Source: Actinomyces marseillensis
Lineage (GTDB): Bacteria; Actinomycetota; Actinomycetes; Actinomycetales; Actinomycetaceae
Assembly (NCBI RefSeq): GCF_900155605.1
Contig: NZ_LT707420.1
Coordinates: 730,724-782,571, forward strand
Length of the DNA: 51,848 nt
Reading direction: 5' to 3'
Part shown: positions 26,107-35,951 of the stretch, piece after piece
Layout: each line of letters opens with the position of its first letter
Position numbering within the stretch: position 1 is the first letter of the stretch
The notes under the pieces: generated by a model
What the model was told of the DNA's origin: nothing
Databases searched by the model: none
Seen by the model: only the letters and a program-made list of their open reading frames with translations
Program-made: the position numbers and the translations under genes

Positions 26107-26914
26107 GGATCAGCCGCGTTTCGGAGCCCGTTCGCCGCAGTGGCAGGATCAATCGCAAGAGAGCGCAGCCCCCTCCTCTCCTTCTGCGGTTCCCTGGGAG
26201 CAGTACGGCGAGGTCGTTGCCCCCGCGCGTACCCCGCGCTTTGCTCGCTTCGATCCCTCTGCCGAGACCTCATCTTCTTTTTCCGATGACCCTGCCTTGC
26301 CCACGGTGCAGGGAAGTGGCGATCCTAGCCGGCGACTGCCTCGTGAAGGAGAGTCCGGAAGAATCCGTTTGCGTACCTCGGGCGGGCCGCTGGGCTACGC
26401 ACCACCCGCGCAGACGCCTGTTGATCCCTCTTCCGTGCCAACTGCGCCACGTGTGCGTAAGCGTGGAGGCTGGGTGATTTTCCTCGGCATTGTCATGTCG
26501 GTTGTGTGTGCCCCCGTGCTCTTCTTTGCTATTGCCTTCTCTGGCGCCGATTTCTCAGCGATGCAGTCGAGCCTTCGTGAGGTGTCCAATGGTCAAAGCG
26601 TGACGGTTGATTCCAGTGGCGGTTACGTCGTGCAGATCACCGCTGGGAATGCGCAGACGTGTAGCTTGCGGGGCGCTGATGGTGGCGAACATCCGATGCA
26701 AGTCACTCTTAATCAGTGGACTGTCTCCGGGCTTACCCCTGGTGAATACACTGTGAGTTGTTCTCCCGACGGCGTGAAAATGGTTGGAATGACGGGCTTT
26801 AGTGAGTCTGTGGCCCTGTCGAAGGCTCCCGACGCGATGACGTGGTCAAGTGTTGTTGGAATGCTGGGCTTGAGCGTGATCGGTCTGGGTATTTACCTGC
26901 GTCGTACGCATTAA
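26096..26914 (+). CDS. Membrane protein of unknown function in the murT-gatD operon
   Basis: This 272-residue protein is not recognised. Residues 1-130 are Pro/Ser/Arg-rich and probably cytoplasmic; a helix at about 135-160 (GGWVIFLGIVMSVVCAPVLF) is followed by an extracytoplasmic beta-rich stretch with two cysteines (TCSLRGADGG and VSCSPDG) that could form a disulphide, then a second helix and RRTH at the end. The ATG at 26096 overlaps gatD by 11 bases; a GTG at 26069 is also in frame. Co-transcription with murT-gatD suggests a role at the cell envelope, by inference only. Confidence 0.8.
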   Translation: MAAEDQPRFGARSPQWQDQSQESAAPSSPSAVPWEQYGEVVAPARTPRFARFDPSAETSSSFSDDPALPTVQGSGDPSRRLPREGESGRIRLRTSGGPLGYAPPAQTPVDPSSVPTAPRVRKRGGWVIFLGIVMSVVCAPVLFFAIAFSGADFSAMQSSLREVSNGQSVTVDSSGGYVVQITAGNAQTCSLRGADGGEHPMQVTLNQWTVSGLTPGEYTVSCSPDGVKMVGMTGFSESVALSKAPDAMTWSSVVGMLGLSVIGLGIYLRRTH

Positions 26915-27025
26915 AACTGCTCTTATGTGGAAGAGCGCTGAGCTGGCGTGTGAGGCGTCAGATTCAGCGTTCTTCTCTTTTTTGTGAAATGTGCACTCGA
27001 ATGCTGATTTGCGAAGAAAAATAAA

Positions 27026-27046
27026 GTTGAGTGGAATAGACTCAAG
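27026..27046 (+). promoter_or_regulatory. HspR operator (HAIR) 3 upstream of clpB
   Basis: GTTGAGT-N7-ACTCAAG has the same arms as HAIR 1, in the 191-base gap before clpB and 60 bases upstream of its ATG. This links clpB to the HspR regulon encoded four kilobases upstream. Confidence 0.92.
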
Positions 27047-27105
27047 TTTGTTGACGTTGTGTAAGTCAGAACGAAAAAAGCCGCCCATTACGAGCGGCAG
27101 GAGGA

Positions 27106-29724
27106 ATGATGACTGAACAATTTACAAGCAAAGCCCAAGAGGCGGTGAGCAGTGCGGTCCAGTCGGCACAGGCCGCTGGGAACCCGCAGGTGGATTCCCT
27201 ACACCTCTTGGAAGCACTTCTTGAACAGGGTGAGGGTATTGCCTACTCCCTGCTTCAAGCAATCGGCGTAAACCCGCAGCAAATCGGTGCGCGTACGCGC
27301 AATGCGCTGGTGGCACTACCCTCAACCAGCGGTTCGAGTGTCGCTCAGCCGCAAACTTCACGCGGCCTGATCCAAGTGATTAACGATGCCCGTAAAAGCG
27401 CAGACGCTAAGGGAGATGCTTATGTCTCCACCGAGCACCTTCTCATTGCGCTGGCAGCAAATGACGATAGCGCAGGCGAAATCCTGCGCGAAAACGGCGC
27501 AACCGCAGATCGCTTGCAGAAGGCTCTGGATGAGCTTCGTCCCGATCCTATTACCAGCGCCGATCCTGAAGGCTCCTTCGAGGCCCTGAAGAAGTACGGT
27601 CGTGACCTTACTGAGGTGGCTCGCCAAGGAAAACTGGATCCGGTGATTGGCCGTGATAGCGAGATTCGCCGTGTGATCCAGGTGTTGTCCCGTCGAACCA
27701 AGAACAATCCTGTTCTCATCGGTGAACCTGGCGTTGGTAAGACCGCAGTTGTGGAAGGGCTGGCTCAGCGAATCGTCGCCGGAGATGTGCCCGAGTCCCT
27801 GAAGAACAAGAAGCTCATCGCTCTTGATCTGACAGGGATGGTTGCGGGTGCGAAGTACCGCGGTGAATTCGAGGAACGCCTCAAGGCCGTCCTGAATGAA
27901 ATCGAACGATCCGATGGTGAAATCATCACCTTCATCGACGAGCTCCACACTGTCGTCGGTGCCGGTGGTGGCTCTGAAGGGGCAATGGACGCGGGCAATA
28001 TGCTCAAGCCCATGTTGGCCCGTGGTGAGCTCCGCATGGTTGGCGCAACCACTTTGGATGAGTACCGCGAGAACATCGAAAAGGACCCGGCTCTTGAGCG
28101 TCGTTTCCAGCAGGTTTTCGTTGGTGAGCCGTCGGTCGAGGACACCGTTGCAATCTTGCGTGGTATTGCCCCCAAGTACGAGGCGCACCATAAGATCACC
28201 ATCTCTGATGGCGCTCTGGTTGCAGCCGCGCAGCTGTCCGACCGCTACATCACCGGCCGTCAGCTTCCGGATAAGGCTATTGACCTGATCGACGAGGCCG
28301 CCTCCCGCCTGCGCATGGAACTGGATTCCTCCCCTGAGGAGATCGACGTTCTGCGTCGCCAGGTGGACCGCCTGCGTATGGAAGAGTCCTACCTGACCGA
28401 ATCTGACCCCGACGGTCTGGACGAGGCCACGGCTGAGCGCCTCGAGAAGCTGCGTGAGGACCTAGCGAACAAGAACGAGGAGCTGTCTGCTCTCACCAGT
28501 CGCTGGGAAGCAGAGAAGGCCGGACACAACCGCGTCGGTGAGCTGCGCGTGCAATTGGATGAATTGCGCACCCAGCTTGAACTTGCAATCCGCGCGGGTC
28601 GTTTCGATGAGGCTGGCCGCCTCCAAAACGGCGATATTCCCCAGATCGAACGCCAGATTCGCGAAGAGGAAGAAAAGGTTGAAGCCGAGGAGAAGAATTC
28701 CGATTCGGTCGAACCCATGATTGCCGAAAAGGTTGGTCCCACCGAAATCGCAGAGGTCGTTGAATCCTGGACCGGGATCCCCGTGGGCAAACTGCTTCAA
28801 ACCGAAAGTGAGAAGCTTGTCCACATGGAAGACGTCATTGCCCACCGCCTGATTGGGCAAAAGGACGCTGTTCGCGCGGTCTCGGACGCGGTTCGTCGGT
28901 CACGCGCCGGACTGTCCGATCCGAATAGGCCGACCGGATCCTTCCTCTTCCTTGGCCCCACGGGCGTCGGTAAGACGGAGCTTGCCAAGTCTTTGGCCGA
29001 GTTCCTCTTCGACGATGAACGGGCGATGGTTCGAATCGACATGTCGGAGTATTCCGAGAAACACTCGGTTGCGCGCCTCGTCGGTGCCCCTCCGGGATAC
29101 GTTGGTTACGAACAGGGCGGTCAACTGACCGAGGCCGTGCGTCGTCGCCCCTACAGCGTCGTTCTCTTGGACGAAGTTGAGAAGGCCGACCCTGAGATCT
29201 TCAATATTCTCTTGCAGGTCTTGGACGATGGTCGTCTAACCGATGGGCAGGGACGCACTGTCGACTTCAGGAACACCATCTTGATCTTGACCTCGAATCT
29301 GGGATCGATGTTCCTCACGGATCCGGACCTCAGCGACGAAGAAAAGCGCGAGGGCGTGATGAACGTCGTGCGCGCCTCCTTCAAGCCCGAGTTCCTCAAT
29401 CGTCTGGATGAAACGGTTATTTTCGACCCGCTCAGCCCCGATGATTTGTCTGGAATTGTTGACCTCTTGGTGGATTCCATGGCAGAGAGGCTCAAGGATC
29501 GTCGCATTAGTCTGAGCGTCAGCGAAGGCGCTCGCGGCTGGCTGACCAGGCGCGGGTACGATCCGGCTTACGGTGCTCGTCCCTTGCGTCGTCTCATTCA
29601 GCGAGAGATTGGTGACCGTTTGGCAAAGCTCCTCCTCAGTGGTGAACTCACAGACGGAGAGCAGGTCCTCATTGATGTCAGCGATGATCTTGAAGAACTG
29701 AAAATCGAGATCATAGGTCGTTGA
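27106..29724 (+). CDS. clpB: ATP-dependent disaggregase ClpB
   Basis: The 872-residue AAA+ protein has the Clp_N repeats (about 1-145), NBD1 with Walker A GEPGVGKT (about 206-213), a long coiled-coil middle domain (about 400-525) that separates ClpB from ClpA/C, and NBD2 with GPTGVGKT (about 617-624) and a C-terminal domain ([13 protein letters not shown]-like). It extracts proteins from aggregates together with DnaK. An AGGAGGA lies just before the tandem ATG at 27106/27109. Regulation by HspR is likely through HAIR 3. It is a single-gene unit ended by a strong terminator. Confidence 0.98.
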   Translation: MMTEQFTSKAQEAVSSAVQSAQAAGNPQVDSLHLLEALLEQGEGIAYSLLQAIGVNPQQIGARTRNALVALPSTSGSSVAQPQTSRGLIQVINDARKSADAKGDAYVSTEHLLIALAANDDSAGEILRENGATADRLQKALDELRPDPITSADPEGSFEALKKYGRDLTEVARQGKLDPVIGRDSEIRRVIQVLSRRTKNNPVLIGEPGVGKTAVVEGLAQRIVAGDVPESLKNKKLIALDLTGMVAGAKYRGEFEERLKAVLNEIERSDGEIITFIDELHTVVGAGGGSEGAMDAGNMLKPMLARGELRMVGATTLDEYRENIEKDPALERRFQQVFVGEPSVEDTVAILRGIAPKYEAHHKITISDGALVAAAQLSDRYITGRQLPDKAIDLIDEAASRLRMELDSSPEEIDVLRRQVDRLRMEESYLTESDPDGLDEATAERLEKLREDLANKNEELSALTSRWEAEKAGHNRVGELRVQLDELRTQLELAIRAGRFDEAGRLQNGDIPQIERQIREEEEKVEAEEKNSDSVEPMIAEKVGPTEIAEVVESWTGIPVGKLLQTESEKLVHMEDVIAHRLIGQKDAVRAVSDAVRRSRAGLSDPNRPTGSFLFLGPTGVGKTELAKSLAEFLFDDERAMVRIDMSEYSEKHSVARLVGAPPGYVGYEQGGQLTEAVRRRPYSVVLLDEVEKADPEIFNILLQVLDDGRLTDGQGRTVDFRNTILILTSNLGSMFLTDPDLSDEEKREGVMNVVRASFKPEFLNRLDETVIFDPLSPDDLSGIVDLLVDSMAERLKDRRISLSVSEGARGWLTRRGYDPAYGARPLRRLIQREIGDRLAKLLLSGELTDGEQVLIDVSDDLEELKIEIIGR

Positions 29725-29739
29725 TCACGAAAATACCTT

Positions 29740-29775
29740 TGGGTGGCGCGATAATTTCGCGCCACCCATTTTTTT
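29740..29775 (+). terminator. Terminator of clpB
   Basis: 11-bp arms TGGGTGGCGCG/CGCGCCACCCA with a 7-base loop followed by TTTTTTT. Confidence 0.93.
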
Positions 29776-29837
29776 CGCATAGACTCTAATAGTTATCCCA
29801 AATAACAGAGCAGAACTGAAGAATGAAGGAGGTAGCC

Positions 29838-30611
29838 GTGAGCGACGACGAAGGTGTGCAAAGCGGAGCAACTCGCAAGAAACGAGGCAGCTACTCCGTT
29901 GGGCGTTCCACCCGGACGACAATCATCCGTGGTGCGGCGCAGCTATTATCAACTCGCGGCTATTACGGCTTTTCGCTGCGAGACCTCGCCGATGAAATCG
30001 GTGTCTCGCACCCGACCGTGATGTACCACTTCCCAACGAAGGACGCCCTCGTTCTACACGTGATCCATGCTTTTGAAGATGCTTTCGGAATTTTCGACGT
30101 TGATGTCGTCACCCGCGAAGGCGCCGAGGGCGAAGCTGACCAACTTGTTCTGGAAGAGCGCGGTGCCAAAGTTGACACGATGAATGAGTGGATTGCTGCT
30201 CATCTTCGTCTTGCGGCTGCAAGCGACAACCAAATCATGACCGACTTGGATCGCGTGTTCACCGTCGAATCGGTCAATGAAAGCCACCCCGCACACGATC
30301 ACTTCTCCTATCGAGTCGAAGCAATGCTGCAATTGCTCGAACGCCTCGCAGAGAAGATGCCCGATCGCGACCCGGACAACCCCGTCGATACTCGTAGGCT
30401 TGTCGAGCGCTGGTACGGCATGGTGATCCTTGGCGGTTGGGACGGCGAGCGTTTCGATAGCCGCGAGCTCATCGTCAAGTACTTGGCCTTTGCCGTTCGC
30501 GAGCTCCACTACAGCGCTGAGCAGCTTCTCGCCCTGGGATCGATGATTCCGCGCAAAGCGGCTGCGCCCTTCCAGCAGCTCCTCGTGGAGTACTCGAGCT
30601 CCTCGAAGTAG
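29838..30611 (+). CDS. TetR-family transcriptional regulator
   Basis: The 257-residue protein has the TetR HTH at about residues 25-70 (TRTTIIRGAAQLLSTRGYYGFSLRDLADEIGVSHPTVMYHFPTKDALV), followed by a large helical ligand domain. I place the start at GTG 29838 because an ideal AAGGAGG (29826-29832) stands five bases before it; the ATG at 29823 would put that sequence inside the gene. The serine-hydrolase gene begins 4 bases after the stop, so the regulator probably controls a two-gene operon including itself. The ligand is unknown. Confidence 0.92.
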   Translation: MSDDEGVQSGATRKKRGSYSVGRSTRTTIIRGAAQLLSTRGYYGFSLRDLADEIGVSHPTVMYHFPTKDALVLHVIHAFEDAFGIFDVDVVTREGAEGEADQLVLEERGAKVDTMNEWIAAHLRLAAASDNQIMTDLDRVFTVESVNESHPAHDHFSYRVEAMLQLLERLAEKMPDRDPDNPVDTRRLVERWYGMVILGGWDGERFDSRELIVKYLAFAVRELHYSAEQLLALGSMIPRKAAAPFQQLLVEYSSSSK

Positions 30612-30614
30612 TCG

Positions 30615-31421
30615 ATGACCTCGCAGTTGCTTTCTGTTCCCTTCCGCGCCTCGATTCTCGCGGAGAACGACGCGGGGGCTTCCCTTGTTTCAGGGGATTC
30701 GCGGGAAGTCTTCCCCCTCGCCTCGGTGACAAAACTTTTTACCGCCTACTCAGCGTTGATTGCGATCTTTCGAGGCCTCGTCACATTGAGTGCGCCTGCT
30801 CCCTATCCGGGGGTGACGCTAGAGCACCTGCTTTCCCACGCCTCGGGAATGACAATGGGGGAGCGCAGCATCACACGCCCACCGGGTACCCGCAGGATCT
30901 ACTCCAATGCGGGAATTGAAGCGGCCGCGGATATGCTTGAAGAAGCCACGGGCACAGAGATTGGTCGCTGGATCGAAGAAACGATTGCTGAGCCACTGGG
31001 GCTGACAAGCCTCACTGTTGAAGGCTCTCCGGCCTATTCGGGCTATGCCCACGCGGAAGACCTCATGCTTTTTGCTCGCGAGCTATCTCGCCCGACGCTG
31101 ATCAGTGCTGAACTTCTTGACCTGGCAACCACTGTTCATTTCCCCCATCTGGATGGGATTGTTCCCGGATACGGAAATTTCCGTCCCTGTCCCTGGGGAA
31201 TTGGTGTGGAAATTAAGGGTGATAAGCAGGCGCATTGGACTGCGCCCTCTTCCTCGGGAAAGACTTTCGGTCACTTTGGGCAGTCAGGTTCTTTCCTGTG
31301 GGTTGATCCTCTTTCAGGTGAACGTGCGGTTTTCTTAGGTGAAGAGCCTTTTGGCCCGTGGCATCACGACAATTGGAGCGCCCTGAACGAGGAAATCCTG
31401 CACACTATGCGAGGTCAATGA
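30615..31421 (+). CDS. Beta-lactamase-family serine hydrolase
   Basis: The 268-residue protein has the class C beta-lactamase/penicillin-binding fold motifs: S37-V-T-K40 (SxxK), Y96-S-N98 (YxN) and H220-F-G222 (HxG in place of KTG). Such enzymes include esterases and D-amino-acid peptidases; actual lactam hydrolysis is not implied. There is no signal peptide, so it is probably cytoplasmic. It lies 4 bases after a TetR gene and overlaps the convergent exonuclease gene by 17 bases. No good ribosome binding site precedes the ATG, which fits translational coupling to the TetR gene. Confidence 0.88.
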   Translation: MTSQLLSVPFRASILAENDAGASLVSGDSREVFPLASVTKLFTAYSALIAIFRGLVTLSAPAPYPGVTLEHLLSHASGMTMGERSITRPPGTRRIYSNAGIEAAADMLEEATGTEIGRWIEETIAEPLGLTSLTVEGSPAYSGYAHAEDLMLFARELSRPTLISAELLDLATTVHFPHLDGIVPGYGNFRPCPWGIGVEIKGDKQAHWTAPSSSGKTFGHFGQSGSFLWVDPLSGERAVFLGEEPFGPWHHDNWSALNEEILHTMRGQ

Positions 31422-32190
31422 TCACGGGAACGTGATCGGAGGCGCCCTTTCCCTTGCGTTCATCTCGATCGATCGAAGCAGAGGTCACGCGCGCGGCCAA
31501 TTGCGGCGAGGCGTAGATGAAGTCGATGCGCATTCCCTCGTTCTTCGGGAAGCGAAGCTTTTGGTAATCCCAGTAGGTGTATTGGGAGACGCGCTCGCGG
31601 GTGACTTCATCCCATCCGTGTTGTGCAAAGGCAAAGAATGCCTCGCGTTCGGCTTGGGATACGTGTGTTTGTCCCTCAAAAGCCTTGATATCCCAGACAT
31701 CGTGGTCATAGGGTGCAATATTCCAATCCCCGACAAGCGCGATCTGGCGGCCCTGTTCAAGCCAGGTATCGCCGATTTCAAGAAGAGCGTGAAGCCAGCG
31801 CAGTTTGTAGGTGTAGTGCGGATGGTCAAGCTCGCGGCCGTTGGGTACGTACAGGCTCCAGGTTGTGACTTCCTGGTCTCCATCGAGGACTGTGACTCCC
31901 AGCGCGCGAGCCTCAACGACCTCAGGATCGCCGAAGCCGGGCTGGCCGGGGAAGTTGACCTCGGTTGAGACGATTGGGAGGCGGGAAGCGACGGCAACAC
32001 CGTTCCACTGGTTAAGGCCGTGCATACGCACCTCATAGCCGGCCTCGTGAAAGGCTTCGACGGGGAATTGCTCGGGCTTGCACTTAATTTCCTGCATTGC
32101 CAAGACGTCGATATCGGCGCGCTCAAGGAAAGCGATGACGCGTTCGACGCGGGTACGAATTGAGTTAACGTTCCATGTTGCAAGCCTCAT
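31405..32190 (-). CDS. xthA: Exodeoxyribonuclease III
   Basis: The 261-residue AP endonuclease has the family motifs: MRLATWNVNSIRTR, AMQEIKCKPEQFP (catalytic E34), WNIAPYDHDVWD, RIDFIY and the C-terminal SDHVPVIIDL with the catalytic His. It cuts abasic sites and trims 3' ends in base excision repair. The ATG at 32190 begins the conserved N-terminus; an upstream extension to 32307 is open but non-conserved. Divergent from the dehydrogenase gene with only 39 bases between starts, so the two promoters must overlap. Confidence 0.97.
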   Translation of the reverse strand: MRLATWNVNSIRTRVERVIAFLERADIDVLAMQEIKCKPEQFPVEAFHEAGYEVRMHGLNQWNGVAVASRLPIVSTEVNFPGQPGFGDPEVVEARALGVTVLDGDQEVTTWSLYVPNGRELDHPHYTYKLRWLHALLEIGDTWLEQGRQIALVGDWNIAPYDHDVWDIKAFEGQTHVSQAEREAFFAFAQHGWDEVTRERVSQYTYWDYQKLRFPKNEGMRIDFIYASPQLAARVTSASIDRDERKGKGASDHVPVIIDLA

Positions 32191-32229
32191 GGCACCCCAG
32201 CATACGCGGCAGCGCCTAAAATAATCGCC

Positions 32230-32991
32230 ATGGGTACAGCACTTGTGACCGGGGCAACCTCTGGTATTGGTGAGGAATTTTGTTGGCAACTGGCTGCGGC
32301 GCACCACGATGTGGTTGTGGTCGCGCGGCGCAAGGACAAACTCGAGGAGTTAGCTGAACAACTCCGCCAGATCGCGGGTGTACGCGTAGAAGTACTCGTT
32401 GCGGATCTCAGTGTCGCCGAAGATGTCGAACGCGTAGCCGCTCGTCTTCGCCAGGATGAGGCACCCATCGGTTTGCTGGTTAATAATGCGGGCTTTGCAT
32501 TGGGGAAGGCCTTCGTTGATAACTCGCTTGAGGCTGAAGAGAATGCACTGGACGTCATGGTTCGTGCTCCCATGGCTTTGAGCTATGCGGCAGCCCGGGC
32601 AATGCGCGCTCGTGGGCGCGGGGCAATTTGCAATCTTTCGTCAGTTGCTTCGGAAACGGGTGCTGGGACCTACAGTGCGCACAAGGCGTGGATCAGGGCC
32701 TTTAGTGAGGGGCTTTCCGAGGAATTGCGGGGGAGCGGTGTGACGGTGACCGCGGTGTGTCCAGGCCCCGTGCATACGAACTTCTTCGAGGCCGCTGGAG
32801 TCGATATGTCCTCGGCGCCCCAGTGGCTGTGGGCGAGCCCTGAGCAAGTTGTTTCCGAGGCCTTGGATGCGGTTCGTCGGGGACAGGTGCTGGTTACGCC
32901 GCGTCCCGTTTACAAACTTGCGATGGGCGCCATGCGGGTTTCTCCGCGTTGGCTCACGCGGAGGGTGATGCGTAGCATTCCGCATATGTAA
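32230..32991 (+). CDS. Short-chain dehydrogenase/reductase
   Basis: The 253-residue protein is a classical SDR with the NAD(P) glycine motif TGATSGIG (about 8-15), NNAG at about residues 90-93, and the catalytic Ser in NLSSVASETG followed by YSAHK (Tyr-x-x-x-Lys). The ARRKDK after the first strand suggests NADP preference. Substrate unknown. It is a single-gene unit with no close partner on the same strand. Confidence 0.93.
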   Translation: MGTALVTGATSGIGEEFCWQLAAAHHDVVVVARRKDKLEELAEQLRQIAGVRVEVLVADLSVAEDVERVAARLRQDEAPIGLLVNNAGFALGKAFVDNSLEAEENALDVMVRAPMALSYAAARAMRARGRGAICNLSSVASETGAGTYSAHKAWIRAFSEGLSEELRGSGVTVTAVCPGPVHTNFFEAAGVDMSSAPQWLWASPEQVVSEALDAVRRGQVLVTPRPVYKLAMGAMRVSPRWLTRRVMRSIPHM

Positions 32992-33048
32992 AGCGTCGCG
33001 CTTTTGTGTGTGAGGCTCTGTGAAGAAGGTGCGTGACTCATCGTGAAA

Positions 33049-33078
33049 TTGACGGGGCACACCTTCTAGAGTGATAAT
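33049..33078 (+). promoter_or_regulatory. Probable promoter of the choice-of-anchor M gene
   Basis: A -35 TTGACG (33049-33054) and a -10 GATAAT (33073-33078) are separated by 18 bases. Transcription would begin near 33085, about four bases before the ATG at 33089, giving an almost leaderless message. Confidence 0.6.
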
Positions 33079-33091
33079 GATTCTCATTATG
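33073..33091 (+). promoter_or_regulatory. Zur/Fur-like operator overlapping the -10 box and start codon
   Basis: GATAATGATTCTCATTATG is a near-perfect inverted repeat and differs from the classical Fur consensus GATAATGATAATCATTATC at only three positions; the AATGATT-CTCATT core also fits actinobacterial Zur boxes. It covers the -10 hexamer, the probable start of transcription and part of the ATG, so binding of a metal-loaded repressor should block transcription. Confidence 0.7.
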
Positions 33092-35881
33092 AGAACAAAA
33101 AGACTGATTTCTGCGGGAGCCCTCGCACTCTCCCTCGTGTTTGCCCCCCAAGCGGCATGGGCAGGACCCGACCGTGATACCGAATGGGTTGTCACGGGAC
33201 AACATGTTGATGCTCCCATTCCCATCTGGCACGCTGACACGCGTAGTTTCACCATGAACACCATCAATATGCCCGTTGAAAAGACCGTCCTATGGTTACC
33301 GAAGGCTTGGGCGGGAAGCGGTGCACAGGATGCAAAGTACCAACTAGAAGTCCCAGAGAAGCGCCCCGATCTTGCTTTCTTGGGTCCCGAGCACTCGGTG
33401 CTCAACGCAGCCCCGCAAAACCCCGGTCCCAATAACACTCCAATCTGGGCGGGCCTCGGAGCCGACTCCTCGGTCGAGTGGGCAGCCCCTGATGAATTTG
33501 ACGGAAGCACCTACACGCTCGACCTTATCAATGTTGATGGCCCTGGCCGGATGGAAATGTTCATCGACCACGGAGATTCAGTCTCTCGTTTCCTTTCCAG
33601 TCACGATATTGCTTATCGTTCGGTTTACAACCCGCGCCACACGCACCTCTTCACGACTTTTACGCAGCCTGGCCGCTACCAGGCCCGCTTCCGGGTTAAT
33701 GCCCGCTCGACTGATGGCACGACTATTTACACTTCTCCCATCCAGTCACTGACGTGGCAGGTGGGTGGCTCGAATCCTGCTTCTGGAAGCATCAAGGATA
33801 TTCACGAGGCCTTCGCAGCGGCACCCACCGAGCGCAGTGACGGCGCGCAGGCACGTCCTTCCCTCACGCTTGCTCCCAATACGCAGCGTGAACATCCCGG
33901 TGATCAGCACCTCAGTGAGATCACTTTCAACAGTGGAAATCCGGGGGATCAAGGACGTCTGTGGCTCACCGTCAACGGGTATTTCTTGACCGAAGAGCCC
34001 GTCGTCGATGGGCGTGCACAGGTACGCGAGCTCCTCGGCGATGATGACGCGCTGATTCAGGCGATCTTCATTCCCGAGGCTGGAAGTGGGGCCGCGCGCT
34101 GGGCCTCGACACCTCAAGCCTTTTCCCAGCGAGATCGAGCGGAAATACGTGTCACCCGATCAAGCTCGGTCATCATTGAGCCCTCAAACCCGGACCCGAG
34201 CCCCGTCTGGGACCCCGCGCACATTTCAGTGTCGCGTCCGGGGGTGCATGTCTCATATGTCCGCAAGGAAGGAAGCGAAGACCAATACACGGTTCAGGTC
34301 CAAGCCGATGATCCCGAACTGCGCGCAGCCTACAAGGTTGAGTTCTTTGAAAGTGAATACGACTTCTCGCCGTGGTGCGCCATCGAAGGCACGCTCGGAA
34401 AGGGCGGAATCGATGTTCAGCAGCAAGACCTTGGGGCCTGCGTGGGCCAGCCCATGTATATGAAATTCACTGTTCGCCCCCACCCGAAGTCCTTGGCCTC
34501 GATGACAACGAAGGCGCAAGAAGATGTCGAACTGTCTTCATCATTCGGGCTTGATCTGAAGTTGAAGATGTGGCCGGGTGGAAACACGGTTGAGCCCACT
34601 CCAACACCAACGACACAGCCGCTCATTCCTACGCCGCAGCCGTCTGCATCTGCATCGCCTGCCCCGACTATTCCAGATACGAGCAACGACCACGCAGCTG
34701 ACGAGCTGAAGACGAATCCTGTTGAGCTCACGCACGGACACATGGACCTGCGTCTTCGCGCAGATTCTTCCAGTCCAACGAAGTACTCGCTGGTGCTCAA
34801 GGACGATTCACTCACGGGTGAGAAGACCTCGGTCATGCGCTCAATCGACTCGGTGACCTGGAAGGTCGGTGTGAACGCCCGCTTTACACGCCCTCAGAGC
34901 CTGACAGACCCAAGCTATGACGTTCTCGGCGCGATTGGTGAATCCAGCTATGTGCTGCCTGAAACCCAGAACCCTGACATCGTCTGGCCCGGAGTGAGCA
35001 CGGAAGGGATTGACTATTCTCTCTTCCCCAAGGGAATCGACTATGAAGTCCGCGTGCTCGAATCTCCGAAGGACTCCCGTGTCGCATTCTTCCAAACGGG
35101 TACCTTCGGTGGACCAGCACAGGTCATGATCGATTCTGCGAACCCCGTGCTCTCTCGAATTCACACGGATTCGCCAACTCACATGCACGCGAATTGGGTC
35201 TTCTCGCGCCCAGGTCGCTATCGCCTGCAGATCCGCGCCCTCGACGGAGACAAGGAAATTGCGGCACCGGTGAGTTGGATTGCTTCCATTCACGAGGCCG
35301 CAGCTCAGCCGGAACCCTCTAGCCCCTCGACCGCGCTTCCTTCCGTGCAGCCGACTCTGGCTCCTACGCCTTCGGTGAGCGCATCCGCAGTGCCGAGCGT
35401 ACCTGCCCCTGCTGCTTCCTCAAACCCAGTGCCTGAAGCGCCGACTGCGACGCCTGCACCCGAGCCCTCTCAAGCTCCGGGGGATTCTCCCGCGAGCTCA
35501 CCCGCAGCGCAGAATCCTCCTGCTCCCGGGGCTTCGACGCTCGTGTCTTCCAATGCTGCACCCTCGCGATCGGCCAGCCCGCTGGGACGAGTCAGCGCCG
35601 TTGAACGCTTGACGGGAGGACAGGTCTTCGGATCGAGCAGCAGTGCACAAAGCGCAACGAGTGCGGATACAAGCCCTGCAGGTGAGCATAAGGAGGAAGC
35701 ATCCACCTCACCGAGTGACGACGCGCAAGAAACGCCAGAGGCTAATCCCATTGCTTTGGCAGCAGACTCTCCAGCTGCACCATCGCGATCGCCGTTATCT
35801 CGCTGGTGGTGGATCCCCGTGGCTGCCGGAGCGATCGCGCTCGGCGCAGGCACCGCTGTCGTCATCAGAAGAAGAGGGTAA
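33089..35881 (+). CDS. Choice-of-anchor M domain surface protein, probably metal-regulated
   Basis: The 930-residue protein has a signal peptide (about 1-26) and two copies of the actinobacterial repeat centred on HTHLFTTFTQPGRYQARFRV (about residue 190) and MHANWVFSRPGRYRLQIRAL (about 700), each closing a beta-rich domain; these are the choice-of-anchor M type found in surface proteins associated with metal ABC importers. A Pro/Thr/Ser linker separates the halves, a second long Pro/Ala/Ser-rich stretch precedes the C-terminal helix, and the tail is VIRRRG. No LPxTG or LAxTG is visible, so the helix itself would anchor it. Start ATG 33089 is inferred from the operator and promoter. No ABC transporter gene is adjacent. 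Confidence 0.88.
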   Translation: MRTKRLISAGALALSLVFAPQAAWAGPDRDTEWVVTGQHVDAPIPIWHADTRSFTMNTINMPVEKTVLWLPKAWAGSGAQDAKYQLEVPEKRPDLAFLGPEHSVLNAAPQNPGPNNTPIWAGLGADSSVEWAAPDEFDGSTYTLDLINVDGPGRMEMFIDHGDSVSRFLSSHDIAYRSVYNPRHTHLFTTFTQPGRYQARFRVNARSTDGTTIYTSPIQSLTWQVGGSNPASGSIKDIHEAFAAAPTERSDGAQARPSLTLAPNTQREHPGDQHLSEITFNSGNPGDQGRLWLTVNGYFLTEEPVVDGRAQVRELLGDDDALIQAIFIPEAGSGAARWASTPQAFSQRDRAEIRVTRSSSVIIEPSNPDPSPVWDPAHISVSRPGVHVSYVRKEGSEDQYTVQVQADDPELRAAYKVEFFESEYDFSPWCAIEGTLGKGGIDVQQQDLGACVGQPMYMKFTVRPHPKSLASMTTKAQEDVELSSSFGLDLKLKMWPGGNTVEPTPTPTTQPLIPTPQPSASASPAPTIPDTSNDHAADELKTNPVELTHGHMDLRLRADSSSPTKYSLVLKDDSLTGEKTSVMRSIDSVTWKVGVNARFTRPQSLTDPSYDVLGAIGESSYVLPETQNPDIVWPGVSTEGIDYSLFPKGIDYEVRVLESPKDSRVAFFQTGTFGGPAQVMIDSANPVLSRIHTDSPTHMHANWVFSRPGRYRLQIRALDGDKEIAAPVSWIASIHEAAAQPEPSSPSTALPSVQPTLAPTPSVSASAVPSVPAPAASSNPVPEAPTATPAPEPSQAPGDSPASSPAAQNPPAPGASTLVSSNAAPSRSASPLGRVSAVERLTGGQVFGSSSSAQSATSADTSPAGEHKEEASTSPSDDAQETPEANPIALAADSPAAPSRSPLSRWWWIPVAAGAIALGAGTAVVIRRRG

Positions 35882-35894
35882 TACTCTCATCTGT

Positions 35895-35933
35895 TCCCGG
35901 GGATTTCTTGCCTGACTCAGGAAATCCCCGGGA
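35895..35933 (+). terminator. Hairpin after the choice-of-anchor M gene
   Basis: Perfect 13-bp arms TCCCGGGGATTTC/GAAATCCCCGGGA with a 13-base loop, 14 bases after the stop. Confidence 0.75.
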
Positions 35934-35951
35934 TATTGACTGTAGCTACCA

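Noticed and set aside
27358-28191. Minus-strand frame inside clpB
   Set aside because: Shadow of clpB.
32641-33510. Minus-strand frame across the dehydrogenase and surface-protein genes
   Set aside because: Overlaps two well-supported genes and has low-complexity sequence.
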